64,000 nucleotides of DNA from Sordariomycetes sp. S80-01Y (lineage: Eukaryota > Ascomycota > Sordariomycetes), in the NCBI GenBank assembly GCA_037042185.1, contig JAXQJY010000020.1:372001-436000 (forward strand). Direction: 5' to 3'. The notes beneath the pieces are model-generated. The model saw only the letters and a list, made by a program, of their open reading frames with translations, was not told the DNA's origin and ran no database searches. How positions within the stretch are numbered: position 1 is the first letter of the stretch; every line of letters starts with the position of its first letter. Below are positions 1-8,024 of this stretch, piece after piece. The position numbers were made by a program, and so were the translations under genes.

Positions 1-933
1 CTCGACAGCCCACCGATTTCTCTAGTAGCAGGGAAATCATCTTTGGGAACAACGTGCGAAGCCCCGACTGAAGTGTGTGGCTCTTGCTAACCATCGACGC
101 AGGGTTGAGATACCAACGGACGGTCGATGCGAAGCCATGATTCAGTTTGAAGATACAATTTTCCTACCGATACGCTACTCGTTCCAGCCGGTTGCCTGTG
201 ATGGTCTGCAGGTGAATAGCTTCACCATCCCTGAGGGGGTACCCAACGGAGAAGCCCATGTGTTCTGGTACGGAGATGGACTCTGAGAGTCGAGCTTTAC
301 TAATTTTAATCAAGGCAATGCACGGGCTCTGGGCCAAGTTGCGTTCGAGCAACCATTTCTGGTGGACGCTCCGACTCTGCTTTGTCCTTCGACAACGAAG
401 GCGCTGTGGGGTGTGTGTCAGAGGTTCTTCACACCCGTACTACCCTCACTACAATCACGAGGGTGTCCAGCACCCTCACAAGTGCTCTCCCAACTGTGGT
501 AAAGACAAGGGAGACCAGCTTCTACTCGCCCTCCGGAGAAATGCCTCTGCCCACGCCCTCGCACACTCCTTCTGACACCACGACAACCCCTGACGCTAGA
601 ACCAACACATTTACCCCTCGCCCCACACCAACTGCCACCACTACAACTGCCATCACGAGAACTGCCACCACCACTGTCCTTGTTGCCCCTGGCGGCACAA
701 CCTCGCCAAAAGCACCTGAAGCAAAGGCGAACAGTGAGGCTGTAGAAAGACCAGTGACCACTGAAGAGGCCAAAACTAGAGACGAGTTGGTTCCCACAAC
801 AAAACCAGATCCGATCTTCACTAACGATGCAGTTCTCCAAAGTGATGGTGCTCACACCACGAGCCCTCCTCTTGGTCCACTCATAACAACAATCCTACTG
901 ACCACAACACTGACGGCCGCGTGCACGCCGTAA
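1..933 (+). CDS. C-terminal part of a putative secreted protein with Thr/Pro-rich tail (cut by window edge)
   Basis: The gene runs off the left edge. Two short introns, 54-102 (branch CTAAC) and 268-314 (branch ACTAAT), join three exons (1-53, 103-267, 315-933) in one open frame. The spliced middle part reads CDGL, then a stretch ending in IPEGVPNGEAHVFWQC, then PSCVRATISGG. The pattern 'P-x-G-x-A-x-x-x-W-Q-C' with paired cysteines recalls the C-terminal strand region of fungal LPMO-like or other small secreted copper/chitin-associated proteins. After about residue 90 of the visible part the protein is a roughly 150-residue Thr/Ser/Pro-rich linker, ending in a mildly hydrophobic segment that could be a GPI-anchor signal. 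The family assignment is an inference from a short motif, and the N-terminus with any signal peptide is outside the window. The splicing is convincing because it restores WQC from a frame that otherwise stops at once. Confidence 0.55.
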
Positions 934-1175
934 AAGGATTAGCCGACCAAGAAGGAATGGGTGGTGTGGAGCATACGGACAATGGTGGGCACCGACGGTG
1001 ATGAAGGCAGAAACGAGGAGCCGATATCAGGTTGGGACGTGAAAAGAATGGGTGGGAGTGTGGCAATAACTTAATGACAGTAGCTCTAAATATACTATAA
1101 AGCCCACGAAAGTCCCAAGTATTCTTATGAGTGTGATCTTTCTCGTCCTGCTTTTTTTAAAACAGTTGCATCACA

Positions 1176-1612
1176 ATGTCTGAATTGCCCCCACTTCGCC
1201 CTCAAGCTCCTGAACCAAGTCACTCGAGCTTTGACCCTCGGCGCCCTCGAGCCCCCTTTCGATTCCACCTGCAGGTTGAGGCGGAGAACACTGCCAATGG
1301 GGCACGAGAGGAAAAGGCTTTACTTTCGTTCTATTATCAGAGCTTTGAGAAGATTGATCTAGTCTTGAACGCTATCTTAGAAGAGATTCGAGGCATAAAG
1401 CAGGAAATAGGACGAGGCAATGTGAGTTCCATAGAGTGCACTGTCAAGAGTTTGCTAACTTCGATGTACAGCGCAACCGCCGCGGGTCAAACAACCTCAA
1501 ACAAAGCTCTAGATCGTCCTCTCCGTCTAGCCCAACAACTCCAGAGGCCTTTCGCCATCCTAACGATTCCTTTTCTACTTCAGACACGGTGTGTCACTGT
1601 GTGACTCCTTAG
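1176..1612 (+). CDS. Small hypothetical protein, two exons
   Basis: An ATG at 1176 opens an 82-codon exon. A clean intron at 1422-1471 (GTGAGT donor, branch GCTAAC, AG acceptor) then leads to a second exon ending in TAG at 1612, about 128 residues in all. The first exon is Pro-rich at the N-terminus and then shows an amphipathic, probably coiled-coil segment (about residues 48-80). The second exon is Arg/Asn then Ser/Thr/Pro-rich. If the intron is not removed the frame still stays open to 1604, so an alternative C-terminus is possible. I do not recognise a family. It is convergent with the MADS-like gene that follows on the other strand, with only a few bases between the stops. Confidence 0.45.
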
Positions 1613-1620
1613 CGAACGAG

Positions 1621-2019
1621 CTAGCATCCAGGAGGATCGGGACAGGAAACATAGATCCCTAGGAAAGTATCAGAAAATGAAACAGAGAAAAGTTCACACC
1701 TGCAGGATTCATCGCTCACAAGTTCTTCGCGCGAAGGTGGCTCGTATCCATTACTGTACTCCCACAGCTGGCGACTTTTGCGATTTCGAATCATAACGTA
1801 GACGTCAACATCACAGTCCCGCTGGAGGTCGTGCGCTCTCCTCAGAAATGTTCTGCGTCGCTTCGAGAACCTTGTTGCAACTTGTTTGCGTTGTTTCTGA
1901 CTCTTGCTGGACGACGTTTTGGGACATGGGGCGTGGGCAGCCAAAATGGCAGCCTGCTCCTGCCCAACGAAAGGATCGAAGAGCACATAGCAGTCTTCGC
2001 AAGCTAAGGTGGAGTCCAT
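1621..2019 (-). CDS. Small MADS-box-like (SRF-type) protein
   Basis: A 132-residue ORF on the minus strand starts at 2019. Residues about 48-92 read RFSKRRRTFLRRAHDL, then CDVDVYVMI, then LWEYS. This follows the core of an SRF/MEF2 MADS box: basic F-S-K-R-R helix, L-x-x-K/R-A-x-E/D-L, C-D-x-x-V, then a Y-E/W-E-Y-S end. In family terms this segment binds CArG-type DNA and dimerises. The N-terminal part holds a CEDC motif. The C-terminus after PPSREEL is short, and a possible 41-bp intron near 1661-1701 could change the last 20-30 residues. Such solitary short MADS-like proteins occur as expanded hypothetical families in some fungi. DNA binding is inferred. Confidence 0.5.
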   Translation of the reverse strand: MDSTLACEDCYVLFDPFVGQEQAAILAAHAPCPKTSSSKSQKQRKQVATRFSKRRRTFLRRAHDLQRDCDVDVYVMIRNRKSRQLWEYSNGYEPPSREELVSDESCRCELFSVSFSDTFLGIYVSCPDPPGC

Positions 2020-2785
2020 ATTGGTCGCAGTCTAGGTGAAGGGACGTACGAATCAAAGACGCGCGGGTCAATGGATAACATAAGGAGCACGTTGAAGCTA
2101 AAAGTTAAAGTTAGTTTTTAGCCTGCCCATTCTACAACGTCAAAACTTTCGTCCTAAATTTGAACTTCCGAATTTACAATCAACACTACCTCAACTAAGA
2201 GAAGCAAGTGTGGTTACATTGCGCGGGTTCTACGGGAGACTGGATAGGCAGAATATGGCGGAAAAGCATCTTCACAGCTTCGTGAAGACACTGTGCATTG
2301 TGACGGGCGCTTGGCTCTCTACTAGGTTTGGTCCAAGTGGATCGGTGTTTAAACCCCTGAACGGATAGCGGGGTTGGTGTGCGACGTACGTGGATTAGCG
2401 TATCACCACCTCGTCGATGCCGTAGGCGGTACCAAGCACAGGTTGGACACTGCGTTACGAAGCCATCCCAACCTTTCCTAAGATGCCTGAAAGTCCTTCG
2501 CGCTTAGAATCACGATTTGAGTGGTCAAAAACTTATCATATGTGGAGGTGGTTGTCATCGGATGGTAATTTCGAGCACCCCCGACCACCTACATGACATC
2601 TTTCACGTCAGGCAGCAGGTACATGATTAGATCAGTTAGGGGCTTCTGCGGTATTTTAATATGAGGGCAAGATTCGTATTCCCCACTCACAAGACGAAAG
2701 CTTTTGTTACTGATATTGCGGTCAAGTTCTCTACCCATCTCGTTATCCTGTCCTCCAAGTCTCCCGCGATTTACCACCGTTTGCA
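2020..2785. other. Intergenic stretch upstream of the GT8 gene
   Basis: About 770 bp without a supportable gene. Short ORFs on both strands have no family resemblance. The segment presumably holds the promoters of the divergent MADS-like and GT8 genes. No clear TATA box seen. Confidence 0.5.
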
Positions 2786-3724
2786 ATGATTCATTGTATG
2801 AGAATGCGCTTCCATCGAGCGGTCATGGTGTTATCTATGTCGACGATTGTCTTCGCTATCTTTACTATCCTCCACGACGCGCGAACGGAAGAGCATCGCC
2901 CGCAGCACGCTTACGTATTCTACGCCACGCAAGACACTTACGCCTGCTCCATCCTGATCAACTTGTTCTCTTTAAGATATCTATTCCACACGGAGCACAA
3001 AGTCATCGTTCTCGTCTCTGAGGACGTGTCAACCCCCTACAAGGAAGCATTTGCGGACCTAGGTGCTACTGTCCTGATCAGAGCTCCTCCACCCCTTCAC
3101 CCAGACAGCATCGAATACTACCAAGGATGTCTACTCAAACTTGTTGCTTTCGAGCTGTTCGATATGGATCCTCCACTAGAGCGGGTCATCGTTATGGATT
3201 CCGACCAACTTATCTTGAAGAATTTGGATCCGGCATTTGAACTTCCTCTCGGGGGCATCCTAGCTCCGAAAGCCTATTGGATCGACAACGAGACGTACAG
3301 TAGTACTCTGATGGAGTTCCATCCAAGTCTTGAGCTGTGGAAAGACGTTGAAGAGGCACTACAACGGGTCCCGGCCGACACGTACGACATGGACATCGCC
3401 AATCACATTTTCCGCGCGTCTTTAGAGGAGCTCCCTCCAACGTACGGTACTCTCAATAGCCATTGGGAGGACAACAACATACCTCAGTGGATGATGTCAG
3501 GGGAAGAACAAATAACGACGCCGGACGTGGATGAGAGTTTACGTGATCTGTTCTCTAGGGTTTACATAGTTCACTTCACGGCAGTGGGAAAACCCTGGAT
3601 GTACGACGTGGCGGGACTTATGGAATCCAGACCGAATGCACATCCAATCCTAGTTGAGCAGTGGGCGTACTGGAGGACTCAAGCCCTGCAACTGTGCCCT
3701 CATGGCATCGTAGATCATGTGTAG
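2786..3724 (+). CDS. GT8-type glycosyltransferase, type II membrane protein
   Basis: A single-exon ORF of 312 residues. A hydrophobic segment at about residues 12-30 after a basic N-terminus fits a signal anchor, which would place the catalytic part in the Golgi lumen. The catalytic domain begins with AYVFYATQDTYACS. It has the metal-binding DxD motif as MDSDQ (Asp138, Asp140), followed by LILKNLD, the usual glycogenin/GT8 context. Near the C-terminus VHFTAVGKPW matches the conserved H-F-x-x-x-x-K-P-W of GT8 enzymes. Family members transfer a sugar from a nucleotide-sugar to a glycan or protein acceptor with Mn2+. The acceptor cannot be read from sequence. ATG codons at residues 5 and 7 or downstream could also serve as start. 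The gene lies inside the stretch that may belong to a mobile element. Confidence 0.88.
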   Translation: MIHCMRMRFHRAVMVLSMSTIVFAIFTILHDARTEEHRPQHAYVFYATQDTYACSILINLFSLRYLFHTEHKVIVLVSEDVSTPYKEAFADLGATVLIRAPPPLHPDSIEYYQGCLLKLVAFELFDMDPPLERVIVMDSDQLILKNLDPAFELPLGGILAPKAYWIDNETYSSTLMEFHPSLELWKDVEEALQRVPADTYDMDIANHIFRASLEELPPTYGTLNSHWEDNNIPQWMMSGEEQITTPDVDESLRDLFSRVYIVHFTAVGKPWMYDVAGLMESRPNAHPILVEQWAYWRTQALQLCPHGIVDHV

Positions 3725-4013
3725 TAGCAATACATTGGACGTCTCGGATCTCGACATTCCTCTGAAGTGCCCTCTCCAATTGACCAATATAAAAGGTTCC
3801 ACACTGTCAGACGAAGAGATCAACAAGTTCCTAAAAGGCTTGAGCGCTAACTACGGCTGGTCGTTGTGTGACACTCTCCGCTCCGGTCGAACCATCAGTG
3901 GGTCTCCCCGACCATCTCTCCGTCCGACCGCTCCACTTTTGCCGCCGGAATCGGGCGGCAAGCCGGAACTCCCAAGAACGAGAAATCCAAACCTAAATTT
4001 AGACAGCCTGCCT

Positions 4014-4019
4014 GTATAA
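4014..4019 (+). promoter_or_regulatory. TATA box of the 4081 gene
   Basis: TATAAA in the context CCTGTATAAAGGG, about 65 bp upstream of the ATG at 4081. A second CCAAT plus ATATAAAAGG cluster lies near 3783-3796. Confidence 0.45.
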
Positions 4020-4080
4020 AGGGATATCAAGGATCTCCGAAGTCTCAGAAAAATTCTCAAGCCTACTCTTTGTCCCGACC

Positions 4081-4866
4081 ATGACTCCTCAAGCGCTCTT
4101 GGTTGGCTTCCGTCCTACCAGCCTCGACAACATGCCCCTGGTGTGGCTTCGAACACTATGTCCCTCAGAGACTGTTGCAGCGGCGAACTTCGTTAACGAC
4201 TTACTACTTTCCAACCCCGAGCTCGAAGGAACCGAAGAGGAAATAATCTTTGTATTCGGCTATATCAATAAAACACTGGATCTACGACACGTCGAGTTAT
4301 ACACCAGCATCTTCCACAGCGCTCGAAATAAGTTGCAAAGCGCGCAGTCCGCCGGAGAGATGACTATCTGCTTGATGGCCCTTGTCTGCTTTGTTCGACT
4401 GTACCCTCCACCAGTTTCTCATATACCCTTGAACGAAAGCTTTATCATAGAGTTCGACAGATTCTTCATCCTAGGGTATACAGACACGATGGCCGCCACT
4501 TTGGAGCAGCTACTCACATCCCTGCATCGTGTTCTCGTCGCCGAAGACTTTGCAAAACGCGACTCTGATCTTGGGGACTTAATCACTCGAATTCAGCTGA
4601 GACATACCCTCCTCCGCTTTAGCGACCCTTACTCCGATCTCTATTGGGGAGACCGGCTCTCGGATCCCGTGCCGCACGCAGTGGCTTTCGCAAATTTATC
4701 TTACGTTGTCAACTACCCCTTGGGTGACCCAAACCGGGCCTTTGTTTTCACCCCGCCGGCTCTTGATCAATACCATGGCACCAGCATCGCGGACCGAACA
4801 ACGAGCTCGGAGAGTGCGCACATTGAAATACCACAGAATGATCAAGGGTCGGATAATATGAGGTAG
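4081..4866 (+). CDS. Hypothetical protein, 261 aa
   Basis: A single-exon ORF of 261 residues with ordinary fungal codon use and a TATA box 65 bp upstream. The sequence is acidic and largely helical in character, with alternating Leu/Phe-rich stretches (for example around residues 95-115 and 120-150). There is no signal peptide, and no convincing membrane span beyond one moderately hydrophobic segment near residue 100. The last 30 residues are polar and look disordered. I do not recognise a family or catalytic motif. It is transcribed in the same direction as the GT8 gene, with 356 bp between them. Confidence 0.6.
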   Translation: MTPQALLVGFRPTSLDNMPLVWLRTLCPSETVAAANFVNDLLLSNPELEGTEEEIIFVFGYINKTLDLRHVELYTSIFHSARNKLQSAQSAGEMTICLMALVCFVRLYPPPVSHIPLNESFIIEFDRFFILGYTDTMAATLEQLLTSLHRVLVAEDFAKRDSDLGDLITRIQLRHTLLRFSDPYSDLYWGDRLSDPVPHAVAFANLSYVVNYPLGDPNRAFVFTPPALDQYHGTSIADRTTSSESAHIEIPQNDQGSDNMR

Positions 4867-5368
4867 ATTTGGATCGTTAATTTGTCAAAAAAAAGCCTTC
4901 GAATAGGGTATGCTTTGCGCTCATGGAGACCAAGGGGAGAGGCGTATGACTTAGTTGGTGTGTCCTGTCGTGTTTACTGAGTTTCTCCCGTATTACTATC
5001 CTAGATGAACTTGAGAACGACATCTATCAATCTCTAGTACATGAGTAATAAAGCAGAGGGGTTTTACAAACTTGAGTGGTTCGGTTACCCCTAGGCGATA
5101 TACCTTTCAGGGAAGAGGCGTGTTGGATTGAGTCGCGATCTAGCGCCCTCTGTTCATATCTTCATTCACCTTTCCTGCCTTCCTCAGCGCGATGGCGCCA
5201 AGAGCCTTCGAGCTAGCATGTTCTAAACAGTCCATATAGCTGCTCCGGGGGGTTGAAGGAGCCCAACTTACTGCCACGCATAACTGAAGAAACCCGATCA
5301 TCAACGCATCGCCTACAGTGAAGCGGTCAATTACCTCCCAATGGCGCAGCTGTATCTTCACGTGCACA
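4867..5368. other. Intergenic stretch
   Basis: About 500 bp with no supportable gene. It leads into the duplicated promoter-like repeat at 5369. Confidence 0.5.
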
Positions 5369-5565
5369 TGACTACGGGAGAGACTATATATCAGCTCACT
5401 TCCGCTCATTTCCAACGGTCACAGACGTTCCTCCTGCACCATCTCGGAGTACTTCCCCATGATGTGGCTACCCCTTCACACTCACGTGACTACGGAAGAG
5501 ACTATATATCAGCTCTCTCCCCTCATCCTCAACAGTCACAGACTTTCCTCCTCCACCATCTCGGA
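5369..5565 (+). repeat. 80-bp promoter-like direct repeat, two copies with a TATA in each
   Basis: Copies at 5369-5448 and 5487-5565 are offset by 118 bp and roughly 85% identical by eye. Each runs from TGACTACGG through GAGACTATATATCAGCTC to a CACCATCTCGGA end. Each carries a TATA-like ACTATATATC and is preceded by a CACGTG or near-CACGTG hexamer. The layout looks like a duplicated core promoter just upstream of the small spliced gene that follows. Confidence 0.7.
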
Positions 5566-5707
5566 CCTAACCTCCAAGTATCCAGCGAGCGACAGCTGCT
5601 TTTCCTCTCTTCTACCGCTTGTCGAAGCTTAGCGCCAATGAGCCCACATTGGACGTCGCTGTCCCCGGCTCGCCGGGAGCAACACCAGGTTCAACTAAAC
5701 GCCAAAG

Positions 5708-6345
5708 ATGATTCCTCTTCGATCGATAACTCCTCGATTGATACCTCCTCGGATGGTTCTTCCTCAAATGCATCCGATGGTGTTCCCTCGGGAAGCGACA
5801 TCCCCAATCGTGAAACATCGGAACGGGCAGGTAATGGCCTCCGTCGGTTATATCAGGCTTGTTAACCAATGTAGGATACTTCAAAAATCCCAACAACCCC
5901 TGCCTATCCTAAAGCTCTATTCAAACCCTATGACGAGCGATCTCGCCACGATTCCTTGATCCCTCAGTCAGTCATTCTTCGGTCCGACGAACTCCATAAG
6001 GGCGAGAAAGTGATTATTGTGAACGAAACACTTTTCGAAGTCCTGTGGTTTCAAAAAGTGGTCTGTTACGCCGATTTAACGCTGGATGAGCAGCATACGG
6101 TTGATTACGCCTTTGAATCAGGGAATCATCTTGAAAAACTCCACGAATTCTGCCGGGAAACAGAAGAAGATTATAGATGGGAATGCTTTTGCGAGCTGGT
6201 AAATGACGATCCTCCTTTATTCCGAATTCACTGGAAGAACTCTCTAGAAACACTCCAGAGCTTCAATACTGAGTATAGGACAAGGCTCTTAGTTCAATTG
6301 AGGGATCTGGGATATAAACTAGTACGTAAGTATATAGTAGGATGA
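5708..6345 (+). CDS. Hypothetical protein, two exons
   Basis: Model: exon 5708-5830, intron 5831-5874 (GTAATG donor, GTTAAC branch, 44 bp), exon 5875-6345, about 197 residues. Exon 2 is the better supported part. It is a compact, charged domain with the sequence EVLWFQKVVCYADLTLDEQHT and a Trp/Phe-rich end (YRWECFCEL, FRIHWKNSL). I do not recognise its family. In exon 1 another frame encodes a Ser/Asp-rich stretch from an ATG at 5638 that looks more protein-like, but the visible intron joins only the 5708 frame to exon 2. The N-terminus is therefore uncertain. A strong GTAAGT donor at 6326 hints that the 3' end may also be spliced. Confidence 0.42.
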
Positions 6346-6790
6346 AGGTGAAATGAAGAAACAAGAGAAGAGTAAAGACTCTTACCGGTTCTAAGAGATC
6401 ACTTAAACTGAGTATTACTTTGCTATGTCATGGCCAAAAGAACGCGAGAATACCAGAGCCTTGGCTTATATATAAAGCTACGACTCCGTCCACTTTAAAA
6501 GCCTAGGGTTTAGGATGTGTCATTAGAGTGCATAATAAACGTTTCTATATTAATCGATTTCTGTCTATTTACGAGTTATGTCCTGGGTAGCTTGGAGAAA
6601 ATGTCTCACAAAGATCAGATGTCGGCACAATGCTAGTAGAGCTTGAGGAACGTTTGGTAGACCCAGGATCTAGTGCACCATGGGCTTCATGGCTGATGCA
6701 TAAATTGAGGTTGAGTAAACGGTTTCTCCTCGTCCAATTCATAAGTGCCCGCCGCCCGTGAATGCATGCGTAGAGTCCACCTGGCAAACA
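6346..6790. other. Intergenic stretch with a TATA-like element
   Basis: No supportable gene. TTATATATAAAGC near 6468-6478 is a good TATA-like element on the plus strand, but no convincing gene follows within 300 bp. Confidence 0.4.
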
Positions 6791-7531
6791 CTACCATGCA
6801 TGGATTAGTCGCTCACATGACGAACATAGATCTGCAGGTTTCTCCCAAGTCCACCTCCTTAGGCGGGGAGGCTGGACGAGAATGTGCTGGAAGTCTGTTG
6901 TTAAGTAAGAATAGAATTCCTGCTGATGTACTTCCCGCGCGCTGTTTATCTCGCTCGATGGCCAGCTGAGAGCATCGAAAAAGTTTCGAAGCGCTTTCTT
7001 TAGATCTATTTTGCCATATACGGGCTCAACCCACGTACCGATAATGACAGAATTATCATTGACCCTTGTAAGTACGTATCGAACGTGCCGTTTACAAGAA
7101 AAGCGGATACTCGCTATGTGCGTGCTTAGAAACTGTTCTCCCCCGGAAGAGGTAGAGTTTCTAATTTGAGAAACGTCAACGCCGGCGGATTTGAGCAGCA
7201 TTTTCAACACCTCAGCCTCGTGGGCAATCGGTATCTTTGACTCTAGCTGAAGCGGCAAGAAAGAGTTATTTTCCATATCAACAGCAGGGTTGCGAATCGA
7301 CTCAGTTATATCACTGAGCTCCTCAACGCACGCCGAGTATGGCGGAGGCGCGTCAACCCCCCGGCTCATAGGACTATTATGTGCTGGAAAGTCCCTAAAA
7401 TGGATGTATTCCGGAGAACCTGGTTTTATGTTAGTCTCCTTATTGTTGAGAAATATCATTGCCATACCTGGAGAAGGGAAAGTACGTTTAGCTGATAATG
7501 CGGAGCTCCAGTCGTAGTTCTGCGGAGACAT
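6791..7531 (-). CDS. Hypothetical protein, 246 aa, with PPPY motif
   Basis: A single-exon ORF of 246 residues on the minus strand. No signal peptide or membrane span. Around residue 61 DAPPPYSACV contains a PPxY motif of the kind bound by WW domains, as in ubiquitin-ligase adaptors. Such a short motif may be chance. The C-terminal half contains a mixed alpha/beta segment (FSCKRHVRYVLTRV, then VIIGTWVEPVYGKIDLKKAL) that suggests a folded domain. I do not recognise the family. AT-rich sequence upstream is compatible with a promoter region. Confidence 0.5.
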   Translation of the reverse strand: MSPQNYDWSSALSAKRTFPSPGMAMIFLNNKETNIKPGSPEYIHFRDFPAHNSPMSRGVDAPPPYSACVEELSDITESIRNPAVDMENNSFLPLQLESKIPIAHEAEVLKMLLKSAGVDVSQIRNSTSSGGEQFLSTHIASIRFSCKRHVRYVLTRVNDNSVIIGTWVEPVYGKIDLKKALRNFFDALSWPSSEINSAREVHQQEFYSYLTTDFQHILVQPPRLRRWTWEKPADLCSSCERLIHAW

Positions 7532-8024
7532 GTTACTAACGTTAACGAATCACTCCAAGACTTATCGACTTTTAACTAGCTCTTTGTGCTGTGAGACCTT
7601 TTATTCCGAGACCATAAAATTATATTCTAACGATTCCCAGAACTACCACGGATAGTATTTTCTGAGTTAATTTCAAAACATAAATTATCAGGGTTGCGAA
7701 ACGCAAGCTAAATCAATAAGACTAAAAATAACATAAGAAAAGTGATCTTACTTTCTGATAGTTAAATTTAGTGCATTTCTAGGTGTAGATAAAACATAGC
7801 CATATTATCTCTTTAGTGTTGACCAGGGAGTATAGTTTAGATTATAAAATGACCTAACTTGCACACCCTGGAAGACCCTTTACCTGTCGACAAGTAAAGC
7901 ATGGCGGTCAAACCTGGTACGGCCGTACGCGCCTTTGGAATCTAGCTCCCTGAGTCAATGACAGTTTAAGCCTCATTGTAGTGCCCCATGTAGAATTCAA
8001 AATAATAGGCAAAGACCCAGTCTT
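7532..8024. other. AT-rich intergenic stretch
   Basis: About 490 bp, clearly more AT-rich than its surroundings, between the start of one minus-strand gene and the end of the captain-like gene. No gene or repeat recognised. Confidence 0.5.

Noticed and set aside
3717-4019. 100-residue plus-strand ORF between the GT8 gene and the 4081 gene
   Set aside because: It overlaps the GT8 stop, contains the promoter elements of the next gene and has no recognisable domain.
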